64,000 bases of DNA from positions 186,001-250,000 of the forward strand of contig NZ_JAMOZL010000002.1 of assembly GCF_023667495.1 (NCBI RefSeq), written 5' to 3'. Shown in pieces: positions 34,802-44,309 of the stretch. Position 1 is the stretch's first letter. Each line of letters starts with the position of its first letter. The position numbers were made by a program, and so were the translations under genes. The notes beneath the pieces were generated by a model that saw only the letters and a program-made list of their open reading frames with translations, was not told the origin of the DNA and did not search any database. The DNA is from Dyadobacter sp. MSC1_007 (GTDB lineage Bacteria; Bacteroidota; Bacteroidia; Cytophagales; Spirosomataceae).

Positions 34802-35140
34802 TCAGTAATGCTTCCAGGCTCGCATGTAGCTGCTGATATCTTTCAAATCGCTCCTGGAAAGCTCCTTTTTACTGAATGCGGGCATTACACCTAATCCATG
34901 CCGCATTTGAAGCCTTTTCACGAAGCCGGGCGCGGGATTCGAGTTAATGGCAATCCCAAGCCCGCCTTCACCACCTGGATGGCATTTCTGGCAATGGATC
35001 ATAAAAAGCTGTTCGCCATGGACAACCTCCGAGCGGTTAGCATTGAAGGAACGTCCTTTAACCGGCTCCGACCGTCTGGAAGCACAGGAAGTGGCCAGTA
35101 GCAGCGCACTGGCCCATATGATGTACGTAATCTTTTTCAT
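34802..35140 (-). CDS. Cytochrome c lipoprotein
   Basis: 112-residue monohaem cytochrome c. The lipobox ends LATSC (Cys19). The haem site is C50-x2-C53-H54 (HCQKCHPGGEGG), and a distal Met is likely in GVMPAFSKKELS. It is anchored in the envelope and should accept electrons from the sorbosone-type dehydrogenase encoded just upstream; the two genes overlap by 4 bp (ATGA), so they are translationally coupled. The pair mirrors the fused dehydrogenase-cytochrome at 26305. Confidence 0.9.
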   Translation of the reverse strand: MKKITYIIWASALLLATSCASRRSEPVKGRSFNANRSEVVHGEQLFMIHCQKCHPGGEGGLGIAINSNPAPGFVKRLQMRHGLGVMPAFSKKELSRSDLKDISSYMRAWKHY

Positions 35141-36618
35141 TTTTTCGAAATTTTCCAGATGACACCCGTACCGGTTTTCGGTTTGGGATTCTTTTGATCC
35201 ATAGTCAAAATCCCGAAATCCACTACATAAAGTTGCTGGCCCGACCGGTCAAATTTGACGGATACAGGTCTTTCCATCCCGCCGCTTTTGAGGTAGCTGG
35301 CCGGAGCGGTTTTCTTTCCCTTGTTAACCGCAAAGTCGCGGATCACACCGGTCTCAGGGTTGGCCCTGACGATTTTGAAACCAACCGGGCTTAATGTTTT
35401 GCCTACACTGGGTGCCATGTCGCCAAACTGCGCTATGAACGCTTCTCCTTTCATAAAAAAGCGCCCGTTATCGAAGTCAAAGCCGTTCGATGATGAATGT
35501 ACGCCCAAGATGGCAGCTGGTTTGGGTGGTTGATTGGGATGTTTTTTAAGTAAAGATTTGGGAGCTGATTTGCCCGGTGCTTTAAATTCAATATCACCTT
35601 CCAGCAGCTGACTCCCGGAGAAATCGGGATACCCATACCATGCCCCCGTTTTAATCTCCCAAAAAATATCACCTGCACCCCAAACGGGCCGGCTGCCTCT
35701 TTCGTCGTAGCCGTTGTCGGTGACAAAGAGCTTACCGTCTTCACGAAAACGCAGGCCATAAGGATTCCGAAGGCCCCAGGCCACGAGTTCCGGCTTGCCA
35801 CCCTGCAACGGAATGCGCATTACCGCACCCGTGCAGGGAACGCTGCCTTTGACGACCTGCCCCGGTTTGGAAGCGGTGCCAAATGGCATGTAAGCGCCGG
35901 TCACGACCTTCGAACGATTGCCGGATGAGTCGGGCGACTCGTAATTTTGCCCCACCAGCTCGATGTCCTGACAAGGAATGTCATGAAACTGTGGCTTCCT
36001 TTTCAGCCATCCATACGAGGCATTATCCTGCCCAACAACGGCCGAATTAGTTGCCGCCCCCTGGCCGAAATAGATATAACCGTCTTTGATAGCAGGCCCA
36101 TTGGTGTGATGGTCGCCGAAACTCGGCAGGTTTTCGACAAGTATTTTGATCTTGCCGGTCGTGTCGACCCGGAGAAGCTTACCTCCTTCCATTTGTCCGC
36201 CTTCGGTCACGTAAAAATGCCCCTCATGGTAGGCAAGGCCGGTCCATGGGCCATTTTTGCTCCCGGTAGCGATCACCGATTGTGATCCGTCATCGTTAAT
36301 GCGTATCAATTTTGGCTCCGTCCACACTTCACCGTAGCTGTATCCGGCTTCGATGACGTACAGTCTGTTCCGGTCGTCGAAGTCGCAGGCCGTCGGAAAG
36401 GTTAGTCCTTGCATCACGGCTTCCACGCCATAGCCTTCCATAACGTTTATGTCCGTGGGGACAATCTGTCTTTGCGTAATTGGCTTGGTTTGCCCGCCAC
36501 CTTTCGAGCGGCGCATTCCGTAGCACCCTGCCAGCAGGAAGACCAAAGCGCAGAAAAATACCATGCAGTACAGGCGCAACGACCTTTGAGATTTTGAATC
36601 GGGATACCTGGTTTTCAT
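35137..36618 (-). CDS. PQQ-type sorbosone/glucose dehydrogenase lipoprotein
   Basis: 493-residue lipoprotein (lipobox FLLAGC, Cys32) with a glucose/sorbosone dehydrogenase-like beta-propeller. It contains LTFPTACDFDDRNRLYVIEAGYSYG, FGDHHTNGPAIKDGYIYFGQG, WGLRNPYGLRFREDGKLFVTDNGYDERGSRP and RPVSVKFDRSGQQLYVVDFG, each matching blade motifs of the family; the His-Thr-Asn around HHTNG is a candidate active-site region. Start taken at ATG 36618 (MKTRYPDSK), which places the lipobox correctly; an earlier Met at 36642 is less likely. It is co-transcribed with the cytochrome c gene (4-bp overlap). Confidence 0.88.
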   Translation of the reverse strand: MKTRYPDSKSQRSLRLYCMVFFCALVFLLAGCYGMRRSKGGGQTKPITQRQIVPTDINVMEGYGVEAVMQGLTFPTACDFDDRNRLYVIEAGYSYGEVWTEPKLIRINDDGSQSVIATGSKNGPWTGLAYHEGHFYVTEGGQMEGGKLLRVDTTGKIKILVENLPSFGDHHTNGPAIKDGYIYFGQGAATNSAVVGQDNASYGWLKRKPQFHDIPCQDIELVGQNYESPDSSGNRSKVVTGAYMPFGTASKPGQVVKGSVPCTGAVMRIPLQGGKPELVAWGLRNPYGLRFREDGKLFVTDNGYDERGSRPVWGAGDIFWEIKTGAWYGYPDFSGSQLLEGDIEFKAPGKSAPKSLLKKHPNQPPKPAAILGVHSSSNGFDFDNGRFFMKGEAFIAQFGDMAPSVGKTLSPVGFKIVRANPETGVIRDFAVNKGKKTAPASYLKSGGMERPVSVKFDRSGQQLYVVDFGILTMDQKNPKPKTGTGVIWKISKK

Positions 36619-36672
36619 GATTATGTAGATGTGAAATGTCAATGATGTGCGGTCGGAGCAGATTCCCGGCCA

Positions 36673-37068
36673 TCAATTGAACTCATCGCCTCCATGATCG
36701 ACTACCGCCCCGGACCTGTCGCGGGACGGGTGCTTGGAAGTGAGCAATCCGGCCGAAACTTCAAATAGTCCCATAACCATGTGTGGCAGAAAGACCTCAT
36801 CCGCAAAGCCAAAGAGCCACGGTGACGAAGCCAGGAATGCGCCGGCAAAAACATCCGCGGTGAGGTGGACGCGCATGGGAATGCTGCGTACCATGCCGCC
36901 TTCATAATCGGTAAAAAGTGACATTAATAACGCCATCAGGCCTATCGCGATCATGGTCCAGGTCGCCGGAACAGATTCTTTAAAACCGAAGATCCATGGC
37001 GAGGCCATGAAGAAAATGCTAGCGAGATAATCGATTTTAGCATGTGTGCTCGTGCTGAACAGTTTCAT
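36673..37068 (-). CDS. SPW-repeat membrane protein
   Basis: 131-residue inner membrane protein with four predicted helices and two copies of the SPW motif: ASPWIFGF and SSPWLFGF. The family is of unknown function and common in bacteria with stress or cell-envelope genes nearby. It begins MKLFSTSTHAKIDYL. It lies upstream of the dehydrogenase/cytochrome pair on the minus strand with a 54-bp gap and may share its transcript. A second regulatory-looking region (37069-37331) separates it from the TPR kinase. Confidence 0.88.
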   Translation of the reverse strand: MKLFSTSTHAKIDYLASIFFMASPWIFGFKESVPATWTMIAIGLMALLMSLFTDYEGGMVRSIPMRVHLTADVFAGAFLASSPWLFGFADEVFLPHMVMGLFEVSAGLLTSKHPSRDRSGAVVDHGGDEFN

Positions 37069-37239
37069 TTTGATGAAGTATTAAAGTGAATGATGCGCAC
37101 ATTACAAAATTTCCATTCCAGCGGTTTGTGACCGGCTGTTGAGGACACCTCACCGAAATTGGGTAGCCATTTAACTACAAAATTCTTTCTACATTTACTG
37201 TAATTCTTTTATGTGTAGCTTACTGCTTATTTGCTATGC

Positions 37240-37267
37240 CAGTGTCATCGAAAAAATGACGACACTG
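37240..37267. promoter_or_regulatory. Inverted repeat CAGTGTCATC/GACGACACTG before TPR kinase gene
   Basis: 10-bp arms with one mismatch and an 8-nt spacer, 64 bp before the kinase start, in the divergent SPW/kinase region. It suits an operator; the spacer is A-rich, and no T-run follows that would indicate a terminator. Confidence 0.4.
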
Positions 37268-37331
37268 TAAGAATTTGATGTTATCCACCCCTCTTGCCAC
37301 ATAGTCGATGTGTAAATCGGCATCATAAATA

Positions 37332-39404
37332 ATGAAAAAGCGATTTTACCGAACCATATTGATGCCACGATATATGGTAGTGCTGTTATGGCTTGCCGTG
37401 CTTTGCGGGTTAACAGCGTGCGAAAAGTCGCAGGATGTGGTGCGTGAAGACCGGTTAAAGGTGTGGATTGATAGTCTGGACCGGAACTCGAGAAAGATCG
37501 GCATTAAAACCTCTATTGTGAGGCTGGACTCGATGATGGCAACCTTAGGCGAGCAGAGTCTCAAGGACCGCATTCAGTATTACAAGTTTATGAAAGTGCT
37601 GTGCCATCGGGATTCCACACTGGCGAAAAATGCGCTGATGTATACCGATAGCCTCCTTCATTTGTTTTCTTCGGTCATTATCCGTGAACAATACGCCACA
37701 GATTACTCGAAAGCTTTGCTATTAAGGGGCGACGATTTGTTCAAACAAAAAGAATATTACCAGGCATACCGCAATTACTACCACGGCAAGTCATTTTTAA
37801 CCGGTTTGGGTGAAATTTGTGAATGCGCGAGATACAGCAGCCGGATAGCGAATATTTCTTTTAAAGAGGAAAATTATTACCAGGCCATCGAGTACTGGAA
37901 ACAGGAACTGAAGGAATTGGCTGAATGCAAGGACCCCGCTAATTTCCAGCTCCAGTTTATCGAAAAACAGGGTAGCCTCAGGAATATCGGCATTGCCTAT
38001 CTGCGTCGCAACGAGCCTGACATTGCTTTGCGTTATCTGAAACAGGCGCATGATTTCATCAATAAGCACGAACATGAATTTCCGCGTGAGAAGAACTTCA
38101 TCAAGTTTGCCAGGCTCGGTATAATACAAAATGAAGCGGATGCTTATGGCTTAAAAGGAGATGCGAAAACCGCCGAAAAACTCATACTAAGTTGCCTTCA
38201 GCATGATAGCGACATCGATTGGTCGCTGGATATGGAACAGGAATCGCGACAGATCCTGACAAAACTTTACATTGATACCAAACAATATGACAAGGCCGAA
38301 GAACAGCTGCGCATTCTGAAAAGCCTGCCAGGCGCGACTGCAAACGCCGCCACGATCAGTTTACATCAGAAAATGCAGGCTTCTGTTTTGATGGGACAGG
38401 GAAAATTTGAAGAGGCTGGAAAGCTGTTCGTTACCAGCCTGGAAATGGACCGTGTTAACAAATTGAAGAAAAACGCGGAAAACAAAAGCGATGTGGGACA
38501 GCTTTTACAGCAGATCCAACGCGAGCGCGAAATAGAGCTGGATGCAGAAAAGGACGCGCGTCGGGAATTGATCCTAAGGTTTGTAATCCTGATTTCCATC
38601 GCCCTTTGCATTATTGTGTACCTCATTTGGCGCAGCGCCAAAAAGAGTGCTGCGAACCTGCGGGCCGTCACTGAACTGAACAAGACGATCACACAAAGCA
38701 ACATTGTACTGCAAGACACGGTCAATGCCCTGGAACAAGCCGAGATTGAGAATGAGACGGTATTGAAGATCGTCGCGCATGATTTGCGGAATCCCATCGC
38801 AGCGATGATCTCGGCGTCCAATATGCTTTTCTGGGACGAGGTCCCTTCCGATGAACAGCTGGAAATTGTAACGGCCATTCAGGAATCAGGCGAGATGGCG
38901 AGCGAGCTCATCAATCAGATCCTGCAATCGGGAGCGGATCGCAATACAATTACCAAAACTGACGTCCAGCTGGAAGAAATTGTGCAATCCAGTATTGATA
39001 TGCTCACTTGTAAAGCCCACGAGAAGCAGCAAATGCTGGATTATAAATTTGAAGAGGCCACAGTACCGGTCGACAGGGAAAAGATATGGCGGGTATTCAG
39101 TAACCTGCTAAGTAATGCGATCAAATTTTCACCGACGGGTGCTACGATCTGGGTCTATTTGAAAAACCAAGACAGTAAAGTGCTTTTGTCTGTCAGAGAC
39201 GAAGGTATAGGCATTCCGGAGTATCTCAGGGACCAGATTTTCCTCAATGTAAACACCGCGAGAAGGTCCGGTACGGCCGGAGAACAATCGTTTGGTATTG
39301 GCCTCTCCATTTGCAAGCAAATTGTAGAAGCACACGGCGGCCGGATCTGGTTTGAGCCCGTCAACGGCGGAGGTACCACATTTTTCGTAGAATTACCCTC
39401 CTAA
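37332..39404 (+). CDS. TPR-containing sensor histidine kinase
   Basis: 690-residue kinase. An N-terminal hydrophobic segment (15-30, ending GLTAC) acts as a signal or lipid anchor. Residues ~60-390 form TPR-like helical repeats (DYSKALLLRGDDLFKQKEYYQAYRNYYHG region, ENYYQAIEYWKQELKEL). A transmembrane helix at ~412-433 and a coiled coil lead to HisKA with phospho-acceptor His483 (KIVAHDLRNPIAAM) and a HATPase (FSNLLSNAIKFSPTG, DEGIGIPEYLRDQIF, GIGLSICKQIVEAHGG). No response regulator is adjacent; the single-domain receiver at 33459 or a distant partner may serve. It heads the plus-strand run leading to the cytochrome/SusCD block. Confidence 0.92.
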   Translation: MKKRFYRTILMPRYMVVLLWLAVLCGLTACEKSQDVVREDRLKVWIDSLDRNSRKIGIKTSIVRLDSMMATLGEQSLKDRIQYYKFMKVLCHRDSTLAKNALMYTDSLLHLFSSVIIREQYATDYSKALLLRGDDLFKQKEYYQAYRNYYHGKSFLTGLGEICECARYSSRIANISFKEENYYQAIEYWKQELKELAECKDPANFQLQFIEKQGSLRNIGIAYLRRNEPDIALRYLKQAHDFINKHEHEFPREKNFIKFARLGIIQNEADAYGLKGDAKTAEKLILSCLQHDSDIDWSLDMEQESRQILTKLYIDTKQYDKAEEQLRILKSLPGATANAATISLHQKMQASVLMGQGKFEEAGKLFVTSLEMDRVNKLKKNAENKSDVGQLLQQIQREREIELDAEKDARRELILRFVILISIALCIIVYLIWRSAKKSAANLRAVTELNKTITQSNIVLQDTVNALEQAEIENETVLKIVAHDLRNPIAAMISASNMLFWDEVPSDEQLEIVTAIQESGEMASELINQILQSGADRNTITKTDVQLEEIVQSSIDMLTCKAHEKQQMLDYKFEEATVPVDREKIWRVFSNLLSNAIKFSPTGATIWVYLKNQDSKVLLSVRDEGIGIPEYLRDQIFLNVNTARRSGTAGEQSFGIGLSICKQIVEAHGGRIWFEPVNGGGTTFFVELPS

Positions 39405-39444
39405 TTTCAATTTCCGTCGATTTCAACCGACGCCGCCGCGCATC

Positions 39445-39511
39445 AATGCTAATATAGTATCATTAATTATCAACACTAAATAGGCAATTGTCTTCAAATA
39501 TCTGCTATTTG
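39445..39511. promoter_or_regulatory. Shared upstream element, copy A (before cytochrome operon)
   Basis: A ~67-bp noncoding block that aligns with 48136-48203. Identical landmarks are GTATCATTAA (39457), AGGCAAT 25 bp later and CTATTTG (39505), with only one single-base gap between the copies; 27 of 32 bases match from 39457. It begins about 170 bp before the DUF2231/cytochrome gene. It is probably a promoter plus activator site common to two operons. Confidence 0.6.
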
Positions 39512-39613
39512 CACAACTATTTGTGAGTATCGTCCAATGCCAGCCTGAATTCGGAAAAGTGACGATCGGCGGGTTGGAGCTTAGCGATTCATGTGTGATA
39601 ATTATGTTGAAAT

Positions 39614-41062
39614 ATGTTCAGTATTGAAACCATAGGGCGCCTTCACCCGCTTTTGGTGCATCTGCCGATAGGTATTTTGCTTTTCGCGGCAGCGCTTATG
39701 GTCTTTGCCCGGATCACAAAATCCGATCTGGGTGCAGCGGTTTCGTTTGCCTGGGGAGCCGGGGCGTTTATGGCTTTGCTGTCTTGCGCTGTTGGATTGC
39801 TGCTGGCGCAATCGGGGGATTATGATGCGGATATGGTGCAGGTGCATCAATGGACCGGTCTATTGACTGCTGCGCTGGGAACGGTAACTTTTTTTACTAA
39901 AAAATACCGTTGGATCCCCGCATCCGCCACGGTGATCGTACTCAGCATAGCCGGGCATTACGGCGGAAACCTGACGCACGGCGAAGGGTATCTTTTTTCA
40001 AATGGGGAAGAGGCTTTCCAGGCAGAGCAGTCCTCCAAACCGCTGGAAGAGCAGACAGCGGCAGTTTCGGATTCGACCGGCAAGAAGCTGATCCGTCGTA
40101 CTTTTATTTATAGAGATCAGATTGTCCCCGTTCTCAAAGCCAAATGTTACAGTTGCCATTCAGCCACCAAAAAGAAAGGAGGGCTTCGGCTTGATACGGA
40201 AGCATTCATCAAAAAAGGCGGCAAGAACGGTAGTGTGCTCGCGGCGGGCAACCCTGCAAAAAGCAAGTTGTTTACCTATCTGCTGTTGCCCGAAGGCGAC
40301 GACCGGCATATGCCGCCCAAAGGCAAATTACAACTAACGCGTCAGCAAATTGCCATTATCCAGAACTGGATCCAGCGTGGTGCTTCATTCAAGGAAGAAA
40401 TTGAAGTGATTGAGCAAAGTGACGGCGATCAGCCGATTGCAGCATTGTCGCTGTTGCCATTACCTGTGGACTCGACGGAAGGGGTTGCGGCAGCTCCCGA
40501 AAAGCCCGATCTGGAAGCTACATTATTAAGTAAGCCAGTGAATGCACCGGACCAGCAGATCTTAAAAAAACTAAAAGCACAGCAGGTCACGCTCACGAAA
40601 ATGGCCATCGGTTCGGAGTATTTATCAGCCAATTTTGTGAATACCAAAGATTTCACCCCTGAGATTGTCCAGGCGTTGCAAGGAATCGAAAACCAGGTGG
40701 TACGGCTGCGGCTGACGGGTCAGCCGGTTGGGGATCAGGATGTAAAGCATTTGGCACAATTTAAAAACCTGACCAGGCTCAATCTTGAAAATACTAAAAT
40801 CACGGACAGCTCGCTTACACTGCTGGCGGCATTGCCCAACCTGGAACACCTGAACCTGTATGGCACCGCAGTTACCGATGAGGGCCTGGCCAAACTGGCC
40901 GCCTCGCCGAACCTGAAAGTGGTGTATCTATGGCAAACCAGGACAACCCCGGAAGGTGTGAAGCGGCTTCTGAAAGCCAGGCCTGATCTTAAAGTGGAAA
41001 CGGGTACCCAGCAATTTGTAAAGCCGGATACCAATAAAGTACTGACAAACAATAGTAAGTGA
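39614..41062 (+). CDS. DUF2231 membrane protein with planctomycete-type cytochrome c and LRR domains
   Basis: 482-residue fusion. The N-terminal part (residues 1-120) holds four helices of the DUF2231 type (RLHPLLVHLPIGILL). A single planctomycete-type cytochrome domain has C178-x2-C-H182 (CYSCHSATKKKGGLRLD) and a likely Met ligand (DRHMPPKGK). The C-terminal part (~330-470) has leucine-rich repeats (LTRLNLENTKITDSSLTLL, LEHLNLYGTAVTDEGLAKL). It probably anchors the redox system in the inner membrane with the cytochrome and LRRs facing the periplasm. It starts the operon whose next three genes overlap or nearly touch. Confidence 0.88.
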   Translation: MFSIETIGRLHPLLVHLPIGILLFAAALMVFARITKSDLGAAVSFAWGAGAFMALLSCAVGLLLAQSGDYDADMVQVHQWTGLLTAALGTVTFFTKKYRWIPASATVIVLSIAGHYGGNLTHGEGYLFSNGEEAFQAEQSSKPLEEQTAAVSDSTGKKLIRRTFIYRDQIVPVLKAKCYSCHSATKKKGGLRLDTEAFIKKGGKNGSVLAAGNPAKSKLFTYLLLPEGDDRHMPPKGKLQLTRQQIAIIQNWIQRGASFKEEIEVIEQSDGDQPIAALSLLPLPVDSTEGVAAAPEKPDLEATLLSKPVNAPDQQILKKLKAQQVTLTKMAIGSEYLSANFVNTKDFTPEIVQALQGIENQVVRLRLTGQPVGDQDVKHLAQFKNLTRLNLENTKITDSSLTLLAALPNLEHLNLYGTAVTDEGLAKLAASPNLKVVYLWQTRTTPEGVKRLLKARPDLKVETGTQQFVKPDTNKVLTNNSK

Positions 41063-44000
41063 TGATTAAATATCTGATGTTTTTATTGGCAGGCGTGCCT
41101 TTCTGGTTTTCTCAGAAACCTGGTAGCAAGGATATTAAAGTGCCTGCCGAGGTGACGGCCGAGATAGCCAAGCTACCGGCCCAGCTCGACTATAACTGGC
41201 ATGTGAAGCCAGTCCTTTCCGATAAATGCTTTGCTTGCCACGGGCCGGATAAAGCTAAACAGAAGGCTGGCCTTAGATTGGATATGGCAAAGAGCGCTTT
41301 CGGGCAGCTTCCGGAAAGTCCAGGCAAAGTGGCGATTAAGCCGGGCGACTGGGCGAAAAGCGAGGTGGTTCACCGGATCCTTTCACAAGATCCTGATTAC
41401 AGGATGCCGACCCCGCAATCCCACCTGACGCTCGATGCCCGCGAAAAGGCTGTGCTGTTGAAATGGATCAAAGACGGTGCGGAATACAAACCGCATTGGG
41501 CATTCGTAAAGCCACAAAAAGCGGCGGTGCCCGCTCCGAAATCTGCAACCGAATGGGCCATTAACCCGATTGATAATTTCATATTGGAAGGCCTTGAAAG
41601 GGAAGGGCTCCGCCCGGCAGCGGAGGCCAGCAAGGAGCTCTTGCTGCGCAGACTCTCACTGGATATTACCGGACTGCCTCCGACGATTGAGCAACTGGAT
41701 GCATTTATTAACGATACAAATCCTGACGCCTACGAAAAGCAGGTAGACAGGCTGCTGGCTTCCGCGCATTACGGGGAAAGAATGGCGGCAGACTGGCTGG
41801 ATGCGGCCCGTTTTGCGGATTCGCACGGTTATTCGACTGACAGAATGCGTGATATGTCCCCCTACCGCGATTGGGTGATCCGCTCTTTCAACAGAAACAT
41901 GCCTTACAGTGATTTCATTCACCAGCAATTGGCGGGTGACCTGATGAAAGGCCCGGGAAACAGCGCTCCAACTAAGGATATGCTCATTGCCACCGCGTTT
42001 AACAGGCTGCACCAGCAGAATGGGGAAGGCGGTATTGTGGAAGAGGAGTTTCAGACCGAATATGTCATGGACCGCGCTAATACGGTCGGGGATGCGTTTA
42101 TGGCGATTTCAGTTGGTTGCGCCCGGTGCCACGACCATAAATATGACCCGGTTTCGCACAAGAATTATTACGAGCTGTTCAGCTTTTTCAACAATGTGCG
42201 GGAGGCTGGCCAGATTGCCCATAATGAAGACTTGCCCACGCCCACACTGATGCTCCCGGATGAAAAACAGGAAAAGCTGATGCAGTTTATGCGTTCCGCT
42301 ATCTCGGAAAAAGAAGCAAAAATAGCCGGCACAAATGCGTCCGCGGGCTTTGAGCAATGGCTTGCCTCGGGCAGTTATCAAAAGCTTGCAGCAGCAACGA
42401 TCCCGAAGGACGGCTTGCAAGGTTTTTACGATTTTGAAGATTCCCTTTCCAATGCGATTAACAAGCAGCAAAAGGGCGCCATGAAACGTGATGCAGGCGA
42501 TAAGGATAAGCCTGTATTTGAAAAAAACACGCGCGGGCAAGTGCTTCTTCTGAATGGGGATAGCTATGCGGATTTAAAGGATGTCGGTCTCTTCCGCAGG
42601 TCCGAGCCTTTCTCGATCGGCATTTGGGCCTGGTTCCCCAGGGATTTTAAGGAAGGGGTTATTTTTCACAAAAGCAATGCGGAGCGGTTGTACAACTTTA
42701 AGGGTTATCACCTTTTGATGAAAAACAATGTGCTGGAAATCAGCATGGCGCATACCGCCCCTTCCAATGCGATCACGCGCCATAGCCGCCTGCCCGTGCC
42801 ACGTGAGAAATGGGTGCACCTGACGATGACCTATGACGGCTCATCCACTGCCCAAGGTTTCCGGCTCTATCAGGATGGAGCCGAAGCGCCAATGGAAACA
42901 GTGATCGATCAGCTTTATAAAGACATTATTTTTTATCAAAAAAATGAACCTGCATTGCAAATAGGAGGCTGGTGGCGCGGGCTGGGCTTTAAAGGAGGGA
43001 AAGTGGACGACGTTGCTGTTTACAACCGGAACCTCACGCCTTATGAAGTGCGTGTGCTCGCGGGTAAGGCGGAATGGAAAAGTATGGCAGGTAAAACGGC
43101 GACCGCCCTGAGCGGCAGCGAAAAGGAAACTTTAAAGACATATTATCAGCAGGTAGCTGATCCTGCATTACAAACCGAAAGGCAGGAACTGCGCCGCTTG
43201 CGAATGGCTTACGACGACTCGAATAAGAATGTGGCCGAGATCATGATCATGCAGGAAATGCCCAAACCAAAGAAATCATTTTTGCTGGAACGCGGCCAGT
43301 ACGATATGCCCGCACAGGAGGTTTTTCCAAACACACCGGCCGCTATCCTGCCATTCCCTGACAGTTTGCCTAAAAACAGGCTCGGGCTTGCCAAGTGGCT
43401 TACCAGCAACCAAAACCCACTTACGGCCCGTGTGGCAGTGAACCGTTACTGGCAGAACTTCTTCGGGGTAGGGCTGGTGAAAACCACCGAAGACTTTGGT
43501 AACCAGGGTTCAATGCCCAGCAACTCCGAGCTGCTCGATTGGCTGGCCGTCACCTTTCAGCAGGATTATGGCTGGGATGTAAAAAGGCTGGTCAAGCTGA
43601 TGGTCATGTCGGCCGCTTATCGGCAGGATTCCCGCACGAGCCCTGAGCTGCTGGAAAAAGACCCGGACAACCAACTGCTGGCACGCGGGCCTTCGGCGCG
43701 GCTTACCGCCGAAATGATCCGTGACAATGCGCTGGCGGCAAGCGGGCTTTTGAACCCCAAAATAGGCGGAAAGAGCATTAAACCCTACCAGCCCGAGGGC
43801 CTGTGGGAGATCAACAGCATGACTTATAAGGCCGACACGACTGATGAAGTGTACCGGCGAAGCGTGTATGTGATCGTAAAGCGCTCGGTACCCAACCCGA
43901 CCCTTGCCACTTTCGACGCATCTTCCCGCAGCAGCTGCATTGTAAGGCGCCAGCGCACTAATACGCCTTTGCAAGCGCTTGTGACGCTCAACGACCCTAC

Positions 44001-44304
44001 TTTTCTGGAAGCAGCCAAGGTAATGGGCGAGCAAATGGCAAAGCAACCGGACGTAAGCGCGGCGATTATACAGGCCTACCGGAAATTGGCCGGGCGTACC
44101 CCGCAGCCAAAGGAAATCGCGATACTTGAAAACCTTAGAAAAATGGAGCTGGATAAATTTGCTGCCAATCCGCAAAAAGCAAAAGGCTGGCTGAAATCCG
44201 GCATGTATGTGACCGATCCATCCCTTGATCCGGCAGCGGTAGCCGCCAATGCGGTGGTAGCGATCACGATCCTGAATTCAGACGCCACATTGACAAAAAG
44301 ATAA
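41062..44304 (+). CDS. PSD1-type cytochrome c protein with DUF1549, LamG-like and DUF1553 domains
   Basis: 1080-residue exported protein. An N-terminal signal (~1-18) leads to a planctomycete cytochrome domain with CFACH at 56-60. DUF1549 (~170-375) contains a second CxxCH in CARCHDHKYDP (C353). A LamG/concanavalin-like insert (~500-640, DGLQGFYDFEDSL, EPFSIGIWAWFPRD) and DUF1553 (~760-1035, KNRLGLAKWLTSNQNPLTARVAVNRYWQ) follow. Such proteins are abundant in Planctomycetes and carbohydrate-degrading bacteria; the reaction is not established, but redox handling of complex sugars is suspected. ATG 41062 overlaps the previous stop by one base; GTG 41059 is an alternative. Confidence 0.9.
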   Translation: MIKYLMFLLAGVPFWFSQKPGSKDIKVPAEVTAEIAKLPAQLDYNWHVKPVLSDKCFACHGPDKAKQKAGLRLDMAKSAFGQLPESPGKVAIKPGDWAKSEVVHRILSQDPDYRMPTPQSHLTLDAREKAVLLKWIKDGAEYKPHWAFVKPQKAAVPAPKSATEWAINPIDNFILEGLEREGLRPAAEASKELLLRRLSLDITGLPPTIEQLDAFINDTNPDAYEKQVDRLLASAHYGERMAADWLDAARFADSHGYSTDRMRDMSPYRDWVIRSFNRNMPYSDFIHQQLAGDLMKGPGNSAPTKDMLIATAFNRLHQQNGEGGIVEEEFQTEYVMDRANTVGDAFMAISVGCARCHDHKYDPVSHKNYYELFSFFNNVREAGQIAHNEDLPTPTLMLPDEKQEKLMQFMRSAISEKEAKIAGTNASAGFEQWLASGSYQKLAAATIPKDGLQGFYDFEDSLSNAINKQQKGAMKRDAGDKDKPVFEKNTRGQVLLLNGDSYADLKDVGLFRRSEPFSIGIWAWFPRDFKEGVIFHKSNAERLYNFKGYHLLMKNNVLEISMAHTAPSNAITRHSRLPVPREKWVHLTMTYDGSSTAQGFRLYQDGAEAPMETVIDQLYKDIIFYQKNEPALQIGGWWRGLGFKGGKVDDVAVYNRNLTPYEVRVLAGKAEWKSMAGKTATALSGSEKETLKTYYQQVADPALQTERQELRRLRMAYDDSNKNVAEIMIMQEMPKPKKSFLLERGQYDMPAQEVFPNTPAAILPFPDSLPKNRLGLAKWLTSNQNPLTARVAVNRYWQNFFGVGLVKTTEDFGNQGSMPSNSELLDWLAVTFQQDYGWDVKRLVKLMVMSAAYRQDSRTSPELLEKDPDNQLLARGPSARLTAEMIRDNALAASGLLNPKIGGKSIKPYQPEGLWEINSMTYKADTTDEVYRRSVYVIVKRSVPNPTLATFDASSRSSCIVRRQRTNTPLQALVTLNDPTFLEAAKVMGEQMAKQPDVSAAIIQAYRKLAGRTPQPKEIAILENLRKMELDKFAANPQKAKGWLKSGMYVTDPSLDPAAVAANAVVAITILNSDATLTKR

Positions 44305-44309
44305 CCGGT

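Noticed and set aside
36329..36676. 115-residue frame overlapping the dehydrogenase start
   Set aside because: Shadow frame of the dehydrogenase gene without domain or signal.
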